Under the pieces are notes generated by a model. That model did not search any database. It was given only the letters and a program-made list of their open reading frames with translations, and was not told the DNA's origin. Both the position numbers and the translations under genes were made by a program. Shown here one piece after another: positions 1 through 7,913 of a DNA stretch of 64,000 bases (the first letter of the stretch is position 1; every line of letters begins with the position of its first letter). The stretch is from Bacteroidaceae bacterium. GTDB taxonomy: Bacteria; Bacteroidota; Bacteroidia; Bacteroidales; Bacteroidaceae. The DNA lies in assembly GCA_902362375.1 (NCBI GenBank), contig CABIVS010000012.1:104868-168867 (forward strand), read 5' to 3'.

Positions 1-1081
1 TATATGATGGCACCTTTACATTATATCCTTGATATACTCCCGGATCATAATCATAGGTATTAATCAGATAATCACGAATTTCATCCATTTTGGAAGCAAC
101 AGGACGATGTATACCGTTCTCCCCATATTTCTCACCATCATTATTACGTGCACGTGCAACGGGACCTGCTGTCAAGTCATCTTCATATTCTCCATTCACG
201 AAGAAAAATAACTTATTTTTAATGATAGCACCACCTAAAGTTGCACCATAAGTATATTGATGAGATTTTTCAAGTTCAATTGAACCATCACCTACTCTAT
301 CACCTATCAAATTGTTGTTTGTTAAGAACGTATAAGCAGAACCAGTCAATTCATTTGTACCGGATTTAGTAACAGCATTGATAGCTGCACCAGTAAAACC
401 ACTCTGACGGACATCATACGGAGTGATAGAAACAGAAAGCTGTTCCAGTGCATCCAAAGAAATAGGAGCACCACCTGCCGGTAAGTTAGAACCGATACCG
501 AAAGCGTTATTAAATGAAGCACCATCCACTGTTACAAATGACTGACGATAGTTACCACCACCAGCTGCAAAACCATTAGATGTTGTGTTGGATTGTGGAG
601 ACAAACGCATGATATCATTCATGCTGCGGCTCACTGTAGGAATGGAAGCGATTTTTGCACTGGTAAGGTTAGTTACAGCACCTGCTCTGTCAGACTTCAT
701 ATTACTCTCTTTAGAAGCAGTCACTACTACTTCGTCCAACAGTTCTGAACTCTCTTTTAAAGAAACATTTAAAACATAATTCTCTCCCAATAAAAGATTA
801 ATTCCCTTGTAAATTGCTGTTTGATAACCAACATAAGAAATTTCTACTTTGTAAGGGCCGCCGGTACGCATACCCTGCAGATTAAATTGACCACTGACGT
901 TAGTCACTGTACCATAACGAGTGCCTGATGGTTCGTGAACCGCAACGACTGTTGCTCCAATGATTGGTTCATCTTGTGCGGTCACTTTACCACTCATCGT
1001 GGCTGTTGTAACCTGCGCGCTCATCGTGACAGCAATAAACAACATTACTAGCACTAAGAAAGATCGCATTCTCTTTAACAT
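1..1081 (-). CDS. TonB-dependent receptor, Oar-like, 5' part only (runs off window start)
   Basis: Reading leftwards from ATG 1081 there is an uninterrupted frame of about 360 codons to the window edge, so the C-terminal barrel is missing. It opens with a basic start and hydrophobic signal peptide ending near SAQ. A carboxypeptidase-regulatory-like (CarboxypepD_reg) domain follows at about residues 25-110, with motifs such as GATVVA and SYVGYQT. Next comes a TonB-box-like stretch (LDEVVVTA) and a plug domain carrying ITPYDVRQSGFTGAAINAV. This arrangement and the plug wording resemble Oar/TonB-dependent receptors rather than the SusC family; no SusD-like gene is visible on the side seen. Likely an outer-membrane transporter or adhesin-like receptor. 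Substrate cannot be told. Confidence 0.85.
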   Translation of the reverse strand, partial: MLKRMRSFLVLVMLFIAVTMSAQVTTATMSGKVTAQDEPIIGATVVAVHEPSGTRYGTVTNVSGQFNLQGMRTGGPYKVEISYVGYQTAIYKGINLLLGENYVLNVSLKESSELLDEVVVTASKESNMKSDRAGAVTNLTSAKIASIPTVSRSMNDIMRLSPQSNTTSNGFAAGGGNYRQSFVTVDGASFNNAFGIGSNLPAGGAPISLDALEQLSVSITPYDVRQSGFTGAAINAVTKSGTNELTGSAYTFLTNNNLIGDRVGDGSIELEKSHQYTYGATLGGAIIKNKLFFFVNGEYEDDLTAGPVARARNNDGEKYGENGIHRPVASKMDEIRDYLINTYDYDPGVYQGYNVKVPSY

Positions 1082-1131
1082 AAATGTAGTTGATTAGTTA
1101 ATATAAATTGTTTGCTTTTAAAAACTGTGCA

Positions 1132-1139
1132 CAAATATA
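1132..1139 (-). promoter_or_regulatory. -7 promoter box of the TonB receptor gene
   Basis: Minus-strand TATATTTG, an exact match to the Bacteroidetes consensus TAnnTTTG, 50 bases ahead of the receptor ATG. No good TTTG is seen at the -33 position. Confidence 0.55.
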
Positions 1140-1220
1140 ATTAATAATATTTAGAACTACATTACGATTATACTACAATTTTTTAAGAGAGATAAACGTT
1201 TCACTACCTTATAAAATGAT

Positions 1221-1249
1221 AAAGGCTCTACAATATTTGCAGAGCCTTT
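1221..1249 (-). terminator. Terminator downstream of ettA
   Basis: Inverted repeat AAAGGCTCT (1221-1229) / AGAGCCTTT (1241-1249) with an 11-base loop, about 50 bases after the ettA stop. T-rich sequence flanks it on both strands, so it could stop transcription from either side. Confidence 0.6.
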
Positions 1250-1297
1250 TATTTTGAAACAGAAAGCATTAGAAATGCTTCAATCTATTACTTTATA

Positions 1298-2989
1298 CTA
1301 GTCAGTCATTAACTTTCTATAACGAACACGCTTCGGCTCTTCATTTCCCAAACGTTTCATTTTGTTTTCTTCGTATTCTGAATAAGACCCTTCGAAGTAG
1401 AATACATTGGAGTCTCCTTCAAAAGCCAGAATGTGTGTACAGATACGGTCGAGGAACCAACGGTCATGCGAGATAACTACGGCACAGCCGGCAAAATCTT
1501 CCAGACCTTCTTCCAAAGCACGCAGTGTGTTTACGTCAATATCATTGGTAGGCTCATCGAGCAACAGTACATTGCCTTCTTCTTTCAAAGCCATCGCCAA
1601 GTGTAAACGGTTTCTTTCACCACCGGACAGTACACCGCAAAGTTTTTCCTGATCGCCTCCGGAGAAATTGAAACGGGAAAGGTATGCACGCGCATTGATG
1701 TCACGTCCTCCCATGCGGATCAACTCATTGCCACCGGAAATTATCTGGTAAACACTCTTATTCGGATCAATGTCTCTGTGTTGCTGGTCTACATACGCCA
1801 CCTTTACAGTCTCTCCTACTTCAAATTCTCCTTTATCTACTGTCTCCAATCCCATAATCAGACGGAACAGTGTCGTCTTTCCCGCACCATTGGGACCGAT
1901 CACACCGACAATACCATTAGGAGGAAGCATAAAGTTCAAATCGTCAAACAACAGTTTATCGCCGTATGCTTTAGCCACCTGTTTCGCTTCAATGACTTTA
2001 TTACCCAGACGCGGACCATTCGGAATGAAGATTTCAAGTTTTTCTTCTTTCTCTTTCACGTCTTCATTCAGCAACTTGTCATAAGAGTTAAGACGTGCCT
2101 TACCCTTTGCCTGACGGGCTTTCGGAGCCATGCGCACCCATTCCAACTCACGTTCCAGTGTTTTGCGACGTTTGCTGACGGTCTTTTCTTCCATTTCCAT
2201 GCGTTTTGTCTTCTGTTCCAGCCAGGAAGAGTAGTTACCTTTCCAGGGAATACCTTCACCACGGTCTAGTTCGAGAATCCATCCGGCTACATGATCGAGG
2301 AAGTAACGGTCGTGCGTCACGGCAATAACCGTACCTTCATATTGCTGAAGATGTTGTTCCAACCAGTCGATAGATTCTGCATCCAAGTGGTTGGTAGGTT
2401 CGTCCAGCAAGAGCACATCCGGTTTCTGCAACAACAAACGACATAAAGCTACCCGGCGGCGTTCACCTCCGGACAGGTTTTCTACCGGCTGATCTTCAGG
2501 CGGACAACGGAGAGCATCCATCGCACGTTCCAGTTTGCTATCCAGATTCCATGCATCAGTCGCATCAATGATATCTTGCAGTTCGCCCTGACGGGCAAAA
2601 AGAGCATCCATCTTATCCTGATCCTCGTAGTACTCCGGTAAACCGAACTTCTGATTGATTTCTTCGTATTCTGTCAGTGCGTCAACAATGGGTTGCACAC
2701 CTTCCATTACTACTTCTTTTACTGTCTTTGTGTTGTCTAAATAAGGTTCCTGTGCCAGGTAACCCACGGAATATCCCGGAGAGAACACCACTTCTCCCTG
2801 ATAGGATTTCTCCAAACCGGCGATGATCTTCAATAACGTTGATTTACCGGAACCGTTCAAACCGATAATACCGATTTTCGCTCCATAGAAAAACGACAGG
2901 TAAATGTCTTTCAGCACATTCTTATTGGGGGTGAAAGCCTTGCTCACTCCCACCATCGAGAAGATAATTTTTTTATCGTCAGCAGCCAT
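1298..2989 (-). CDS. ettA: Energy-dependent translational throttle protein EttA (ABC-F ATPase)
   Basis: 563 residues, close to the usual ~555 of EttA. Two ABC ATPase domains are joined by the ABC-F linker. Domain 1 has Walker A GLNGSGKST (43-51), signature LSGGERRR and Walker B LLLDEPTNHLD; domain 2 has GPNGAGKTT, LSGGERNR and LLLDEPTNDID. There are no membrane segments. ABC-F factors of this type bind the ribosomal E site and gate early elongation according to ATP/ADP. The frame stays open to 3100, but a promoter box at 3027-3020 and the reading MAADDKK favour the ATG at 2989. It is transcribed divergently from tRNA-Lys. Subfamily assignment to EttA rather than Uup rests on length and motif wording. 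Confidence 0.93.
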   Translation of the reverse strand: MAADDKKIIFSMVGVSKAFTPNKNVLKDIYLSFFYGAKIGIIGLNGSGKSTLLKIIAGLEKSYQGEVVFSPGYSVGYLAQEPYLDNTKTVKEVVMEGVQPIVDALTEYEEINQKFGLPEYYEDQDKMDALFARQGELQDIIDATDAWNLDSKLERAMDALRCPPEDQPVENLSGGERRRVALCRLLLQKPDVLLLDEPTNHLDAESIDWLEQHLQQYEGTVIAVTHDRYFLDHVAGWILELDRGEGIPWKGNYSSWLEQKTKRMEMEEKTVSKRRKTLERELEWVRMAPKARQAKGKARLNSYDKLLNEDVKEKEEKLEIFIPNGPRLGNKVIEAKQVAKAYGDKLLFDDLNFMLPPNGIVGVIGPNGAGKTTLFRLIMGLETVDKGEFEVGETVKVAYVDQQHRDIDPNKSVYQIISGGNELIRMGGRDINARAYLSRFNFSGGDQEKLCGVLSGGERNRLHLAMALKEEGNVLLLDEPTNDIDVNTLRALEEGLEDFAGCAVVISHDRWFLDRICTHILAFEGDSNVFYFEGSYSEYEENKMKRLGNEEPKRVRYRKLMTD

Positions 2990-3019
2990 ATGTATGATTA
3001 TATATTGTTGATAATGGCA

Positions 3020-3027
3020 CAAAGATA
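3020..3027 (-). promoter_or_regulatory. -7 promoter box of ettA
   Basis: Minus-strand TATCTTTG, 30 bases ahead of the chosen ettA ATG. It decides against the longer N-terminus, which would begin upstream of the promoter. Confidence 0.65.
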
Positions 3028-3046
3028 AGAAAAATGTTTGAATTCT

Positions 3047-3077
3047 TTTGGAGTTATAAAAAAATGTTCTACCTTTG
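3047..3077 (+). promoter_or_regulatory. Promoter of tRNA-Lys
   Basis: TTTG at 3047-3050 and TACCTTTG at 3070-3077 with a 19-base spacer: a full match to the Bacteroides TTTG-N19-TAnnTTTG promoter, starting transcription about 27 bases before the tRNA. Confidence 0.8.
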
Positions 3078-3109
3078 CACCCGCATTCGAAAGAAAGCAC
3101 TGAAGGACC

Positions 3110-3182
3110 GATTCGCTAGCTCAGCAGGTAGAGCACAACACTTTTAATGTTGGGGTCCTGGGTTCGAGCCCCAGGCGGATCA
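3110..3182 (+). tRNA. tRNA-Lys (anticodon TTT)
   Basis: 73 nucleotides fold as a cloverleaf. The acceptor pairs GATTCGC with GCGGATC (one G-U), the D arm is GCTC/GAGC, and the anticodon stem CAACA/TGTTG holds loop CTTTTAA. The T arm is CTGGG TTCGAGC CCCAG, with discriminator A. The 3' CCA is not encoded (CTG follows). It has its own promoter and a terminator 26 bases downstream, so it is a single-gene transcript. Confidence 0.96.
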
Positions 3183-3207
3183 CTGAAACACAGAACAGAA
3201 AAAGATA

Positions 3208-3244
3208 ACTCCTACAATATCAAGGTATTGCAGGAGTTTTTTTT
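3208..3244 (+). terminator. Rho-independent terminator of tRNA-Lys
   Basis: 13-bp stem with one mismatch, AACTCCTACAATA / TATTGCAGGAGTT, followed by eight T. It may also serve the convergent gene ending at 3295. Confidence 0.85.
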
Positions 3245-3294
3245 ATATTATATCCGTAATCAATAATCACTATCATATTTTCTAAAAATGATAG

Positions 3295-4245
3295 TCACAC
3301 TTTTCTCTGCAACTCTTTCACCATATGAAAAGGTGCGTCCTGATAAAGCCCTGACTTATCTAATGCACTACTTATATGCTTATATCCGCATTTTTCATAC
3401 ATAGCAACAGCATTTCCAAACTCGTGATATGAAACAATATACATATGTGTATATCCTGCCTTTATTGCTCGTTGTTCTATTAGCTGCAGTAGACGTTTTC
3501 CAATTCCTTTTCCCCTAAGTTCCGGTTTAAAATGGAATTTTGACAATTCAGCATACTCTTGGGGCAGGCCTTTAGTTGGATAAAAGCCGGCACCACCCAA
3601 TATTACACCGTCACATTCAACCACCCAATATTCTGCATTTTTTATATTAAAAGTCTGAAACATCATATCTGTATGTGGATCATCATAAAATGTACCGACT
3701 TTAGGAGCGTCATGTTCTTCAACTGAAGCACGAAGTACACAAGCAATTGAAGTATTATCTTCTTCCTCTATTGGACGTATAACAATGGGCGCAACCTTCT
3801 TAACTGCAAGATTTGTTTCCTTTTCGTTCATTGTATTATAAATGAAGTCCATACTATTTATTATCTTTTGCAGTTGGTTATCATTCAGGTGTGCAAAAAT
3901 TTCCTCCACAGATTGATTAGCGGCAGCATTTAAGCGATGATAAATTTCACATCCTTTTTGTGTGAGATTTATCAGCCCCATGCGACTATCTCTTTCTGTT
4001 CCTTTTCGACATATATACCCTTTTTGTTCCAGTTGTTTTAATAAACGGGAGAGCAAACCTTTATCCATGTTTAACTCACTGGATATATCTTTGGAACTTC
4101 TGTCAGGGTGCAAATAAACATCCTGAATAATGCGAACCTCGGGAAGTCCAAATTCACTTTCTAAATAATACTTATTAAGTACGCCTAACAACTTTGTATA
4201 GAACCTATTAAAGGCTCTTATACTATTCAAATGTTCCTGTTTCAT
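3295..4245 (-). CDS. MarR-type regulator fused to a GNAT acetyltransferase
   Basis: 316 residues in two parts. Residues about 1-140 form a MarR winged helix, with recognition region SKDISSELNMDKGLLSRLLKQLEQKGYI and wing residues RDSRMGLINLTQKG. Residues about 155-312 form a GNAT fold with the acetyl-CoA loop ELRGKGIGKRLL and a C-terminal NAVAMYEKCGYK. Fusions of this design are known and are annotated as bifunctional HTH/GNAT proteins; the acetylated substrate is unknown. The gene stands alone between tRNA-Lys and a histidine kinase gene. A -7 box ends only four bases before the ATG, so the mRNA is probably leaderless, and a perfect 12-bp-arm palindrome covers its -33 region. This suggests autorepression. 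Confidence 0.9.
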   Translation of the reverse strand: MKQEHLNSIRAFNRFYTKLLGVLNKYYLESEFGLPEVRIIQDVYLHPDRSSKDISSELNMDKGLLSRLLKQLEQKGYICRKGTERDSRMGLINLTQKGCEIYHRLNAAANQSVEEIFAHLNDNQLQKIINSMDFIYNTMNEKETNLAVKKVAPIVIRPIEEEDNTSIACVLRASVEEHDAPKVGTFYDDPHTDMMFQTFNIKNAEYWVVECDGVILGGAGFYPTKGLPQEYAELSKFHFKPELRGKGIGKRLLQLIEQRAIKAGYTHMYIVSYHEFGNAVAMYEKCGYKHISSALDKSGLYQDAPFHMVKELQRKV

Positions 4246-4249
4246 GGCG

Positions 4250-4257
4250 CAAAGATA
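4250..4257 (-). promoter_or_regulatory. -7 box of the MarR-GNAT gene (leaderless start)
   Basis: Minus-strand TATCTTTG followed by CGCC and then the ATG at 4245. Transcription would begin at or within a base or two of the start codon. Confidence 0.65.
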
Positions 4258-4260
4258 CGC

Positions 4261-4287
4261 CCTTTAGTTGACTTTGTCAACTAAAGG
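4261..4287. promoter_or_regulatory. Palindromic operator candidate for the MarR-GNAT regulator
   Basis: Perfect inverted repeat CCTTTAGTTGAC (4261-4272), TTT, GTCAACTAAAGG (4276-4287). It lies three bases upstream of the -7 box and covers the -33 position, where a dimeric MarR repressor would block polymerase. It contains the GTTGAC half-site wording often seen for MarR proteins. Binding is inferred. Confidence 0.7.
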
Positions 4288-4371
4288 AAGAAATATATTA
4301 TTTATCACAAACTTTCATGGCAACAGTCATGAACAAAGGGGATCTTTCTTTTTTATATTTTCCCAATATAC

Positions 4372-6258
4372 TTATTCAACAGGCATAGAATGGCACGGTA
4401 ATTCGATTACAAAAGTAGTACCTGTTCCCAGTTGGGAATCTACTATTATCCGTCCGTTCATCTTTTCGACAATCAACTTACAGATGGATAAGCCCAAACC
4501 TGCCCCTTGAGCAAAAGAGTCCAACTTCTCAAACCTTTCGAATATCTTTTCAAGCATATTCTGCGGAATACCCCGGCCGGTATCTTTAACACCGATTCGG
4601 ACAAGCTGCCGGTCTACCTCATAGAAGACTTCCACATATCCGGTGGTGGTGTTCTTTAAGGCATTCGAGAGGAAGTTTCTCAATATCAGCTTAATGCGCG
4701 GCCTATCCAGTTCCGCCAAAGAATCATGCTCCGGATAGTGGGTCAGGAGTTCAACACCGGAGGGTACTTGATGAATGTGCTCCGCTACACTCTCGTCAAG
4801 AAGTTCGGTAAGATTGACCCAATCCGGATGCAGTTCCAGATAACCGGACTCTATCTTAGAAAGATCAATCACATTATTAATCAGATCAAGCAGAAGTTTG
4901 TTGTTATGACTGATCTGGGAATTATAGAATTCTTTTTCCGCCGCATTTTCCGTACTGCCCAACAAACTTGAGAATCCAATAATGGCATTTAAAGGAGTAC
5001 GGATCTCGTGGCTCATATTAGCCAGGAAAGCAGACTTTAAACGATCGGATGACTCGGCTTTATCACGTGCTTTGACAAGCATTTCTTCTGTTTTTTTTAG
5101 CTCTGTAATATCATAATTAATGCTGATAATTTCGATCATCCGATCTTGCGGAGCGTATCTCTTTACTAACAGATTGACATACGTCCATATGCATGTGCCG
5201 TCCTCCCTAAGGATACGCATCTCTTTACCTAGTTTGACAGCAAGTCCCTTTCGTGCATCGTCCAGAAACTGAATCAGCAGGGCACGGTCGTCGGGATGAA
5301 AATGCCGGTATGTACCAAGAATCTCGGATAACGGAGTTCCATCCGATTCACCCACATTTCTGTACCAGTTTTTTTGGGCATAGCCGTGTCCATTCAAAAC
5401 ATTAAAGTGAGCATAACCGACCTTGGCATAATCGCCAACCAGTTCGAAAAACTCCTCAAACTCCTGTATTTTATTATAGGCTATGGTTGTTTCTGTCTTA
5501 TCTGCATTAATCAACAAATAATTGATCGGTTGGCATTTGCTATCATATAATGTAGTCACTTTAGTCACCAAATCAATCGTGCCTTCCTTTCGGGAGCTCT
5601 GATAATAGGTCCCGACTTTCGAGAAGTCATAACGAAAAGTAAAGTCGGCATCCTCATACATCTTCAACCGTTCTTTCATCTCCTTCGGGAAAATTGGGTT
5701 CTCGAAAATATTGATACCCAAGATGTCTTCTTTCTTCTCCACATGAAACATCTCCAATTCCCTATCGTTCAAATCCACCAACGTCCCATCCATATCATAC
5801 AACTCGATACCAATGGGTAAATGCTTGAAAATGTTATATAAGAGACGTTCACTGTATTGCAAGGCCTGATAAGCAGATGCCATATCAGGACCATCCTGCA
5901 CTTCGGCTATTCCATAAACAATTTCATTTCCGTCTTCGTCTGTTTCTCGAAAGCAAATCTTACTGCGTATCCAAACGGCTCCTTTTACTGTATCGAGCAA
6001 ATATACCGTTTCCGGTCTTTGATGCACACCAAAAGAATGAACAGTTGTAGGAGGTTGCTCTTCTTTCAGAATACGTTTATTGAAATCTTCAAAACTGATC
6101 ATTCCGGTCTGATCCAGACCTAACAACTCCAATATAAGTTCAGAACATTCATAACTTGCAGTTGATAAATTGGCTTTCCACCACCCCATGTTAGCGTTAG
6201 CCATCAACTGCGAGAAAAAAGTAAAATCTTGTAGTCTATTCATAACGCTATTTATCAT
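4372..6258 (-). CDS. Soluble PAS-domain sensor histidine kinase
   Basis: 628 residues from ATG 6258; ATG 6243 (MNRLQDF) is an alternative. The longer frame to 6279 uses TTG and overlaps the promoter box, so it was not used. No membrane segment or signal peptide is visible, so it should sense in the cytoplasm. About three PAS-like domains cover residues 15-375, one with IFKHLPIGIELYDMDGTLVDLN. A HisKA domain follows with phospho-acceptor motif HEIRTPLNAIIGFS, then HATPase boxes NFLSNALKNT, DTGRGIP and GLGLSICKLI. No receiver domain or response regulator is encoded next to it, so its partner is elsewhere. Ligand unknown. Confidence 0.9.
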   Translation of the reverse strand: MINSVMNRLQDFTFFSQLMANANMGWWKANLSTASYECSELILELLGLDQTGMISFEDFNKRILKEEQPPTTVHSFGVHQRPETVYLLDTVKGAVWIRSKICFRETDEDGNEIVYGIAEVQDGPDMASAYQALQYSERLLYNIFKHLPIGIELYDMDGTLVDLNDRELEMFHVEKKEDILGINIFENPIFPKEMKERLKMYEDADFTFRYDFSKVGTYYQSSRKEGTIDLVTKVTTLYDSKCQPINYLLINADKTETTIAYNKIQEFEEFFELVGDYAKVGYAHFNVLNGHGYAQKNWYRNVGESDGTPLSEILGTYRHFHPDDRALLIQFLDDARKGLAVKLGKEMRILREDGTCIWTYVNLLVKRYAPQDRMIEIISINYDITELKKTEEMLVKARDKAESSDRLKSAFLANMSHEIRTPLNAIIGFSSLLGSTENAAEKEFYNSQISHNNKLLLDLINNVIDLSKIESGYLELHPDWVNLTELLDESVAEHIHQVPSGVELLTHYPEHDSLAELDRPRIKLILRNFLSNALKNTTTGYVEVFYEVDRQLVRIGVKDTGRGIPQNMLEKIFERFEKLDSFAQGAGLGLSICKLIVEKMNGRIIVDSQLGTGTTFVIELPCHSMPVE

Positions 6259-6276
6259 TTTAATATTTTTCGGGCG

Positions 6277-6284
6277 CAAAAATA
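6277..6284 (-). promoter_or_regulatory. -7 box of the PAS histidine kinase gene
   Basis: Minus-strand TATTTTTG, 18 bases before ATG 6258. Confidence 0.5.
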
Positions 6285-6362
6285 GATATTACCGCCAAAC
6301 CGGACTTTCAAAAAGATACTTTTTTAGCATATTATAAGAAGATTATTCGTCATTAAACTAAA

Positions 6363-6413
6363 AAACAAACGGTTAGAGCAATCTCTTTGAGAGAAAGTTC
6401 CAACCGTTTGTTT
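6363..6413 (-). terminator. Terminator of the esterase gene
   Basis: Perfect 12-bp stem AAACAAACGGTT (6363-6374) / AACCGTTTGTTT (6402-6413) with a small inner hairpin. On the minus strand it is followed by TTTTAGTTT. It starts 24 bases after the esterase stop. Confidence 0.8.
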
Positions 6414-6436
6414 GGGGTAGTTCTCGCGTTTCTGTT

Positions 6437-7822
6437 TTACTTTTTCAAGGACTGATAAACGGCTTTTGCCATCACTTTAGCGCCTTCTTCATTCGGATGA
6501 ATCTTATCAGGGAACAAATCAGGCATTCCGTCCATTGCCGCATGAAGATCGATAACAGGCAGGCCATTTTTCTTAGCAACCTTCCTTATCATCGGAATAA
6601 TTTCTTTAGAGATAATATCATCGTTAATATTATCTCCGGTCTGATAGGCTTTGGAAGGATAGCAAAGATAAATCTTCGGTTGAGCAGGCAATGCTTTGAA
6701 AGCATCTACCATCGTCTGCAAATCTTTCGTGAAGTCCGCCTTATACTTCCAATTGAATGATTTACTGTCATTTGTACCCAATTTGATAACAACGATATTG
6801 GGATTGAAAGCCAGTGCATCCCGATAAGCCTTCTCATTCATATAAGGATGATCGCCCTTGTTCAACAGAGTGCGTGCACTTACTCCGAAATTCTTTACCC
6901 AATAAGCCTCCCCCAACATACGACTTAACACAGCCGGATAACTGTCACGATTGCGATTCTTGATACGTGCCCCATACGTAATGCTATTGCCGATGCAAGC
7001 TACACGGATAGCATCTTTATGAGGCACTTTGAAACTACGGAGCCAGGATGTCAGTTCATTCAGCATTTCATTCTTGTAAAGAAAACCTTCACGAATCCCC
7101 CATCCATGCCCGCCGGAAGGATAGATATGAAGTACTGAAGGAACATTGTTCTTGTTCAGAGCCAGATAATAATTAACTCCATTAGCAGGTGGAACGACCT
7201 TATCGTCATCACTATATACGATAAAAGCACGCGGCGTATCTTTCGTCACTTGCTTTTCATTGGAATATTCTGTTTCCAGTTCGGCAGAAGCATCTTTACC
7301 CAATAGATTATCATGAGATCCCATGTGGGTATATGACTTATCCATCGTAATCACAGGATAGAAAAGAATCTGGAAATTCGGACGAAGTTCCGGTTTAGCA
7401 TGAGTGGCAATGGTGGATGCCAGATGTCCGCCGGCAGAAGAGCCCATAATACCGATGTCATTCGGATTCAGATTCCATACATCAGCACTGTCACGCACAG
7501 TTTTCATAGCAGCTTCGGCATCCGAGATTGGCAGTGTGCGGTCGCCTTTCGGCATCCGGTATTTCAAAACAATCAACGCAATTCCTTGTTTGTTGAAATA
7601 GGGTGCCCAATCATACCCCTCGTGGTTGACTGCCAAACCGCTATATCCGCCACCCGGACAAGCGACCACGGCACGCCCCGTTGCCAGTTCCGGTGCAGGA
7701 AGGAATACGCGAAGTGAGGGCTGTTCGATATCAAAAGGTTTCGGAGCATTCTGTGCTACCACTTGTGAACCTGCCAGTAAGATAAATAACAGGAGAAAAA
7801 TAGTAGAAAATTTCTGTTTCAT
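6437..7822 (-). CDS. Secreted two-domain esterase: alpha/beta-hydrolase plus SGNH hydrolase
   Basis: 461 residues with an N-terminal signal peptide (hydrophobic core about 8-20, cleavage near AQ 24). Residues about 30-265 are an alpha/beta-hydrolase of the acetyl-esterase type: oxyanion motif CPGGGY, nucleophile S129 in GSSAG, acid near D205-D207 (YSDDD), histidine H239 (GGHGWG). Residues about 270-460 are an SGNH/GDSL hydrolase: S280 in GNSIT, G313, N351 in GTND, and D439/H442 in DKIHPNE. Both triads look complete. Likely removes acyl groups from polysaccharides in the periplasm or outside the cell. No glycoside hydrolase or SusCD pair lies beside it, so the glycan is unknown. It has its own terminator. 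Confidence 0.85.
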   Translation of the reverse strand: MKQKFSTIFLLLFILLAGSQVVAQNAPKPFDIEQPSLRVFLPAPELATGRAVVACPGGGYSGLAVNHEGYDWAPYFNKQGIALIVLKYRMPKGDRTLPISDAEAAMKTVRDSADVWNLNPNDIGIMGSSAGGHLASTIATHAKPELRPNFQILFYPVITMDKSYTHMGSHDNLLGKDASAELETEYSNEKQVTKDTPRAFIVYSDDDKVVPPANGVNYYLALNKNNVPSVLHIYPSGGHGWGIREGFLYKNEMLNELTSWLRSFKVPHKDAIRVACIGNSITYGARIKNRNRDSYPAVLSRMLGEAYWVKNFGVSARTLLNKGDHPYMNEKAYRDALAFNPNIVVIKLGTNDSKSFNWKYKADFTKDLQTMVDAFKALPAQPKIYLCYPSKAYQTGDNINDDIISKEIIPMIRKVAKKNGLPVIDLHAAMDGMPDLFPDKIHPNEEGAKVMAKAVYQSLKK

Positions 7823-7879
7823 AGTATCTATATACTTTGTTTAATGAATAATTAGACGTGCGAAGATAGTAATTTTACG

Positions 7880-7887
7880 TATCTTTG
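7880..7887 (+). promoter_or_regulatory. -7 box of the MATE gene
   Basis: TATCTTTG, 26 bases before ATG 7914. Confidence 0.65.
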
Positions 7888-7913
7888 CACCTCATTTTGA
7901 ATAGAAAAATTAT

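Noticed and set aside
2990..3100. 37-residue N-terminal extension of EttA
   Set aside because: It would start upstream of the -7 box at 3027-3020 and reads as Cys/Phe-rich non-family sequence.
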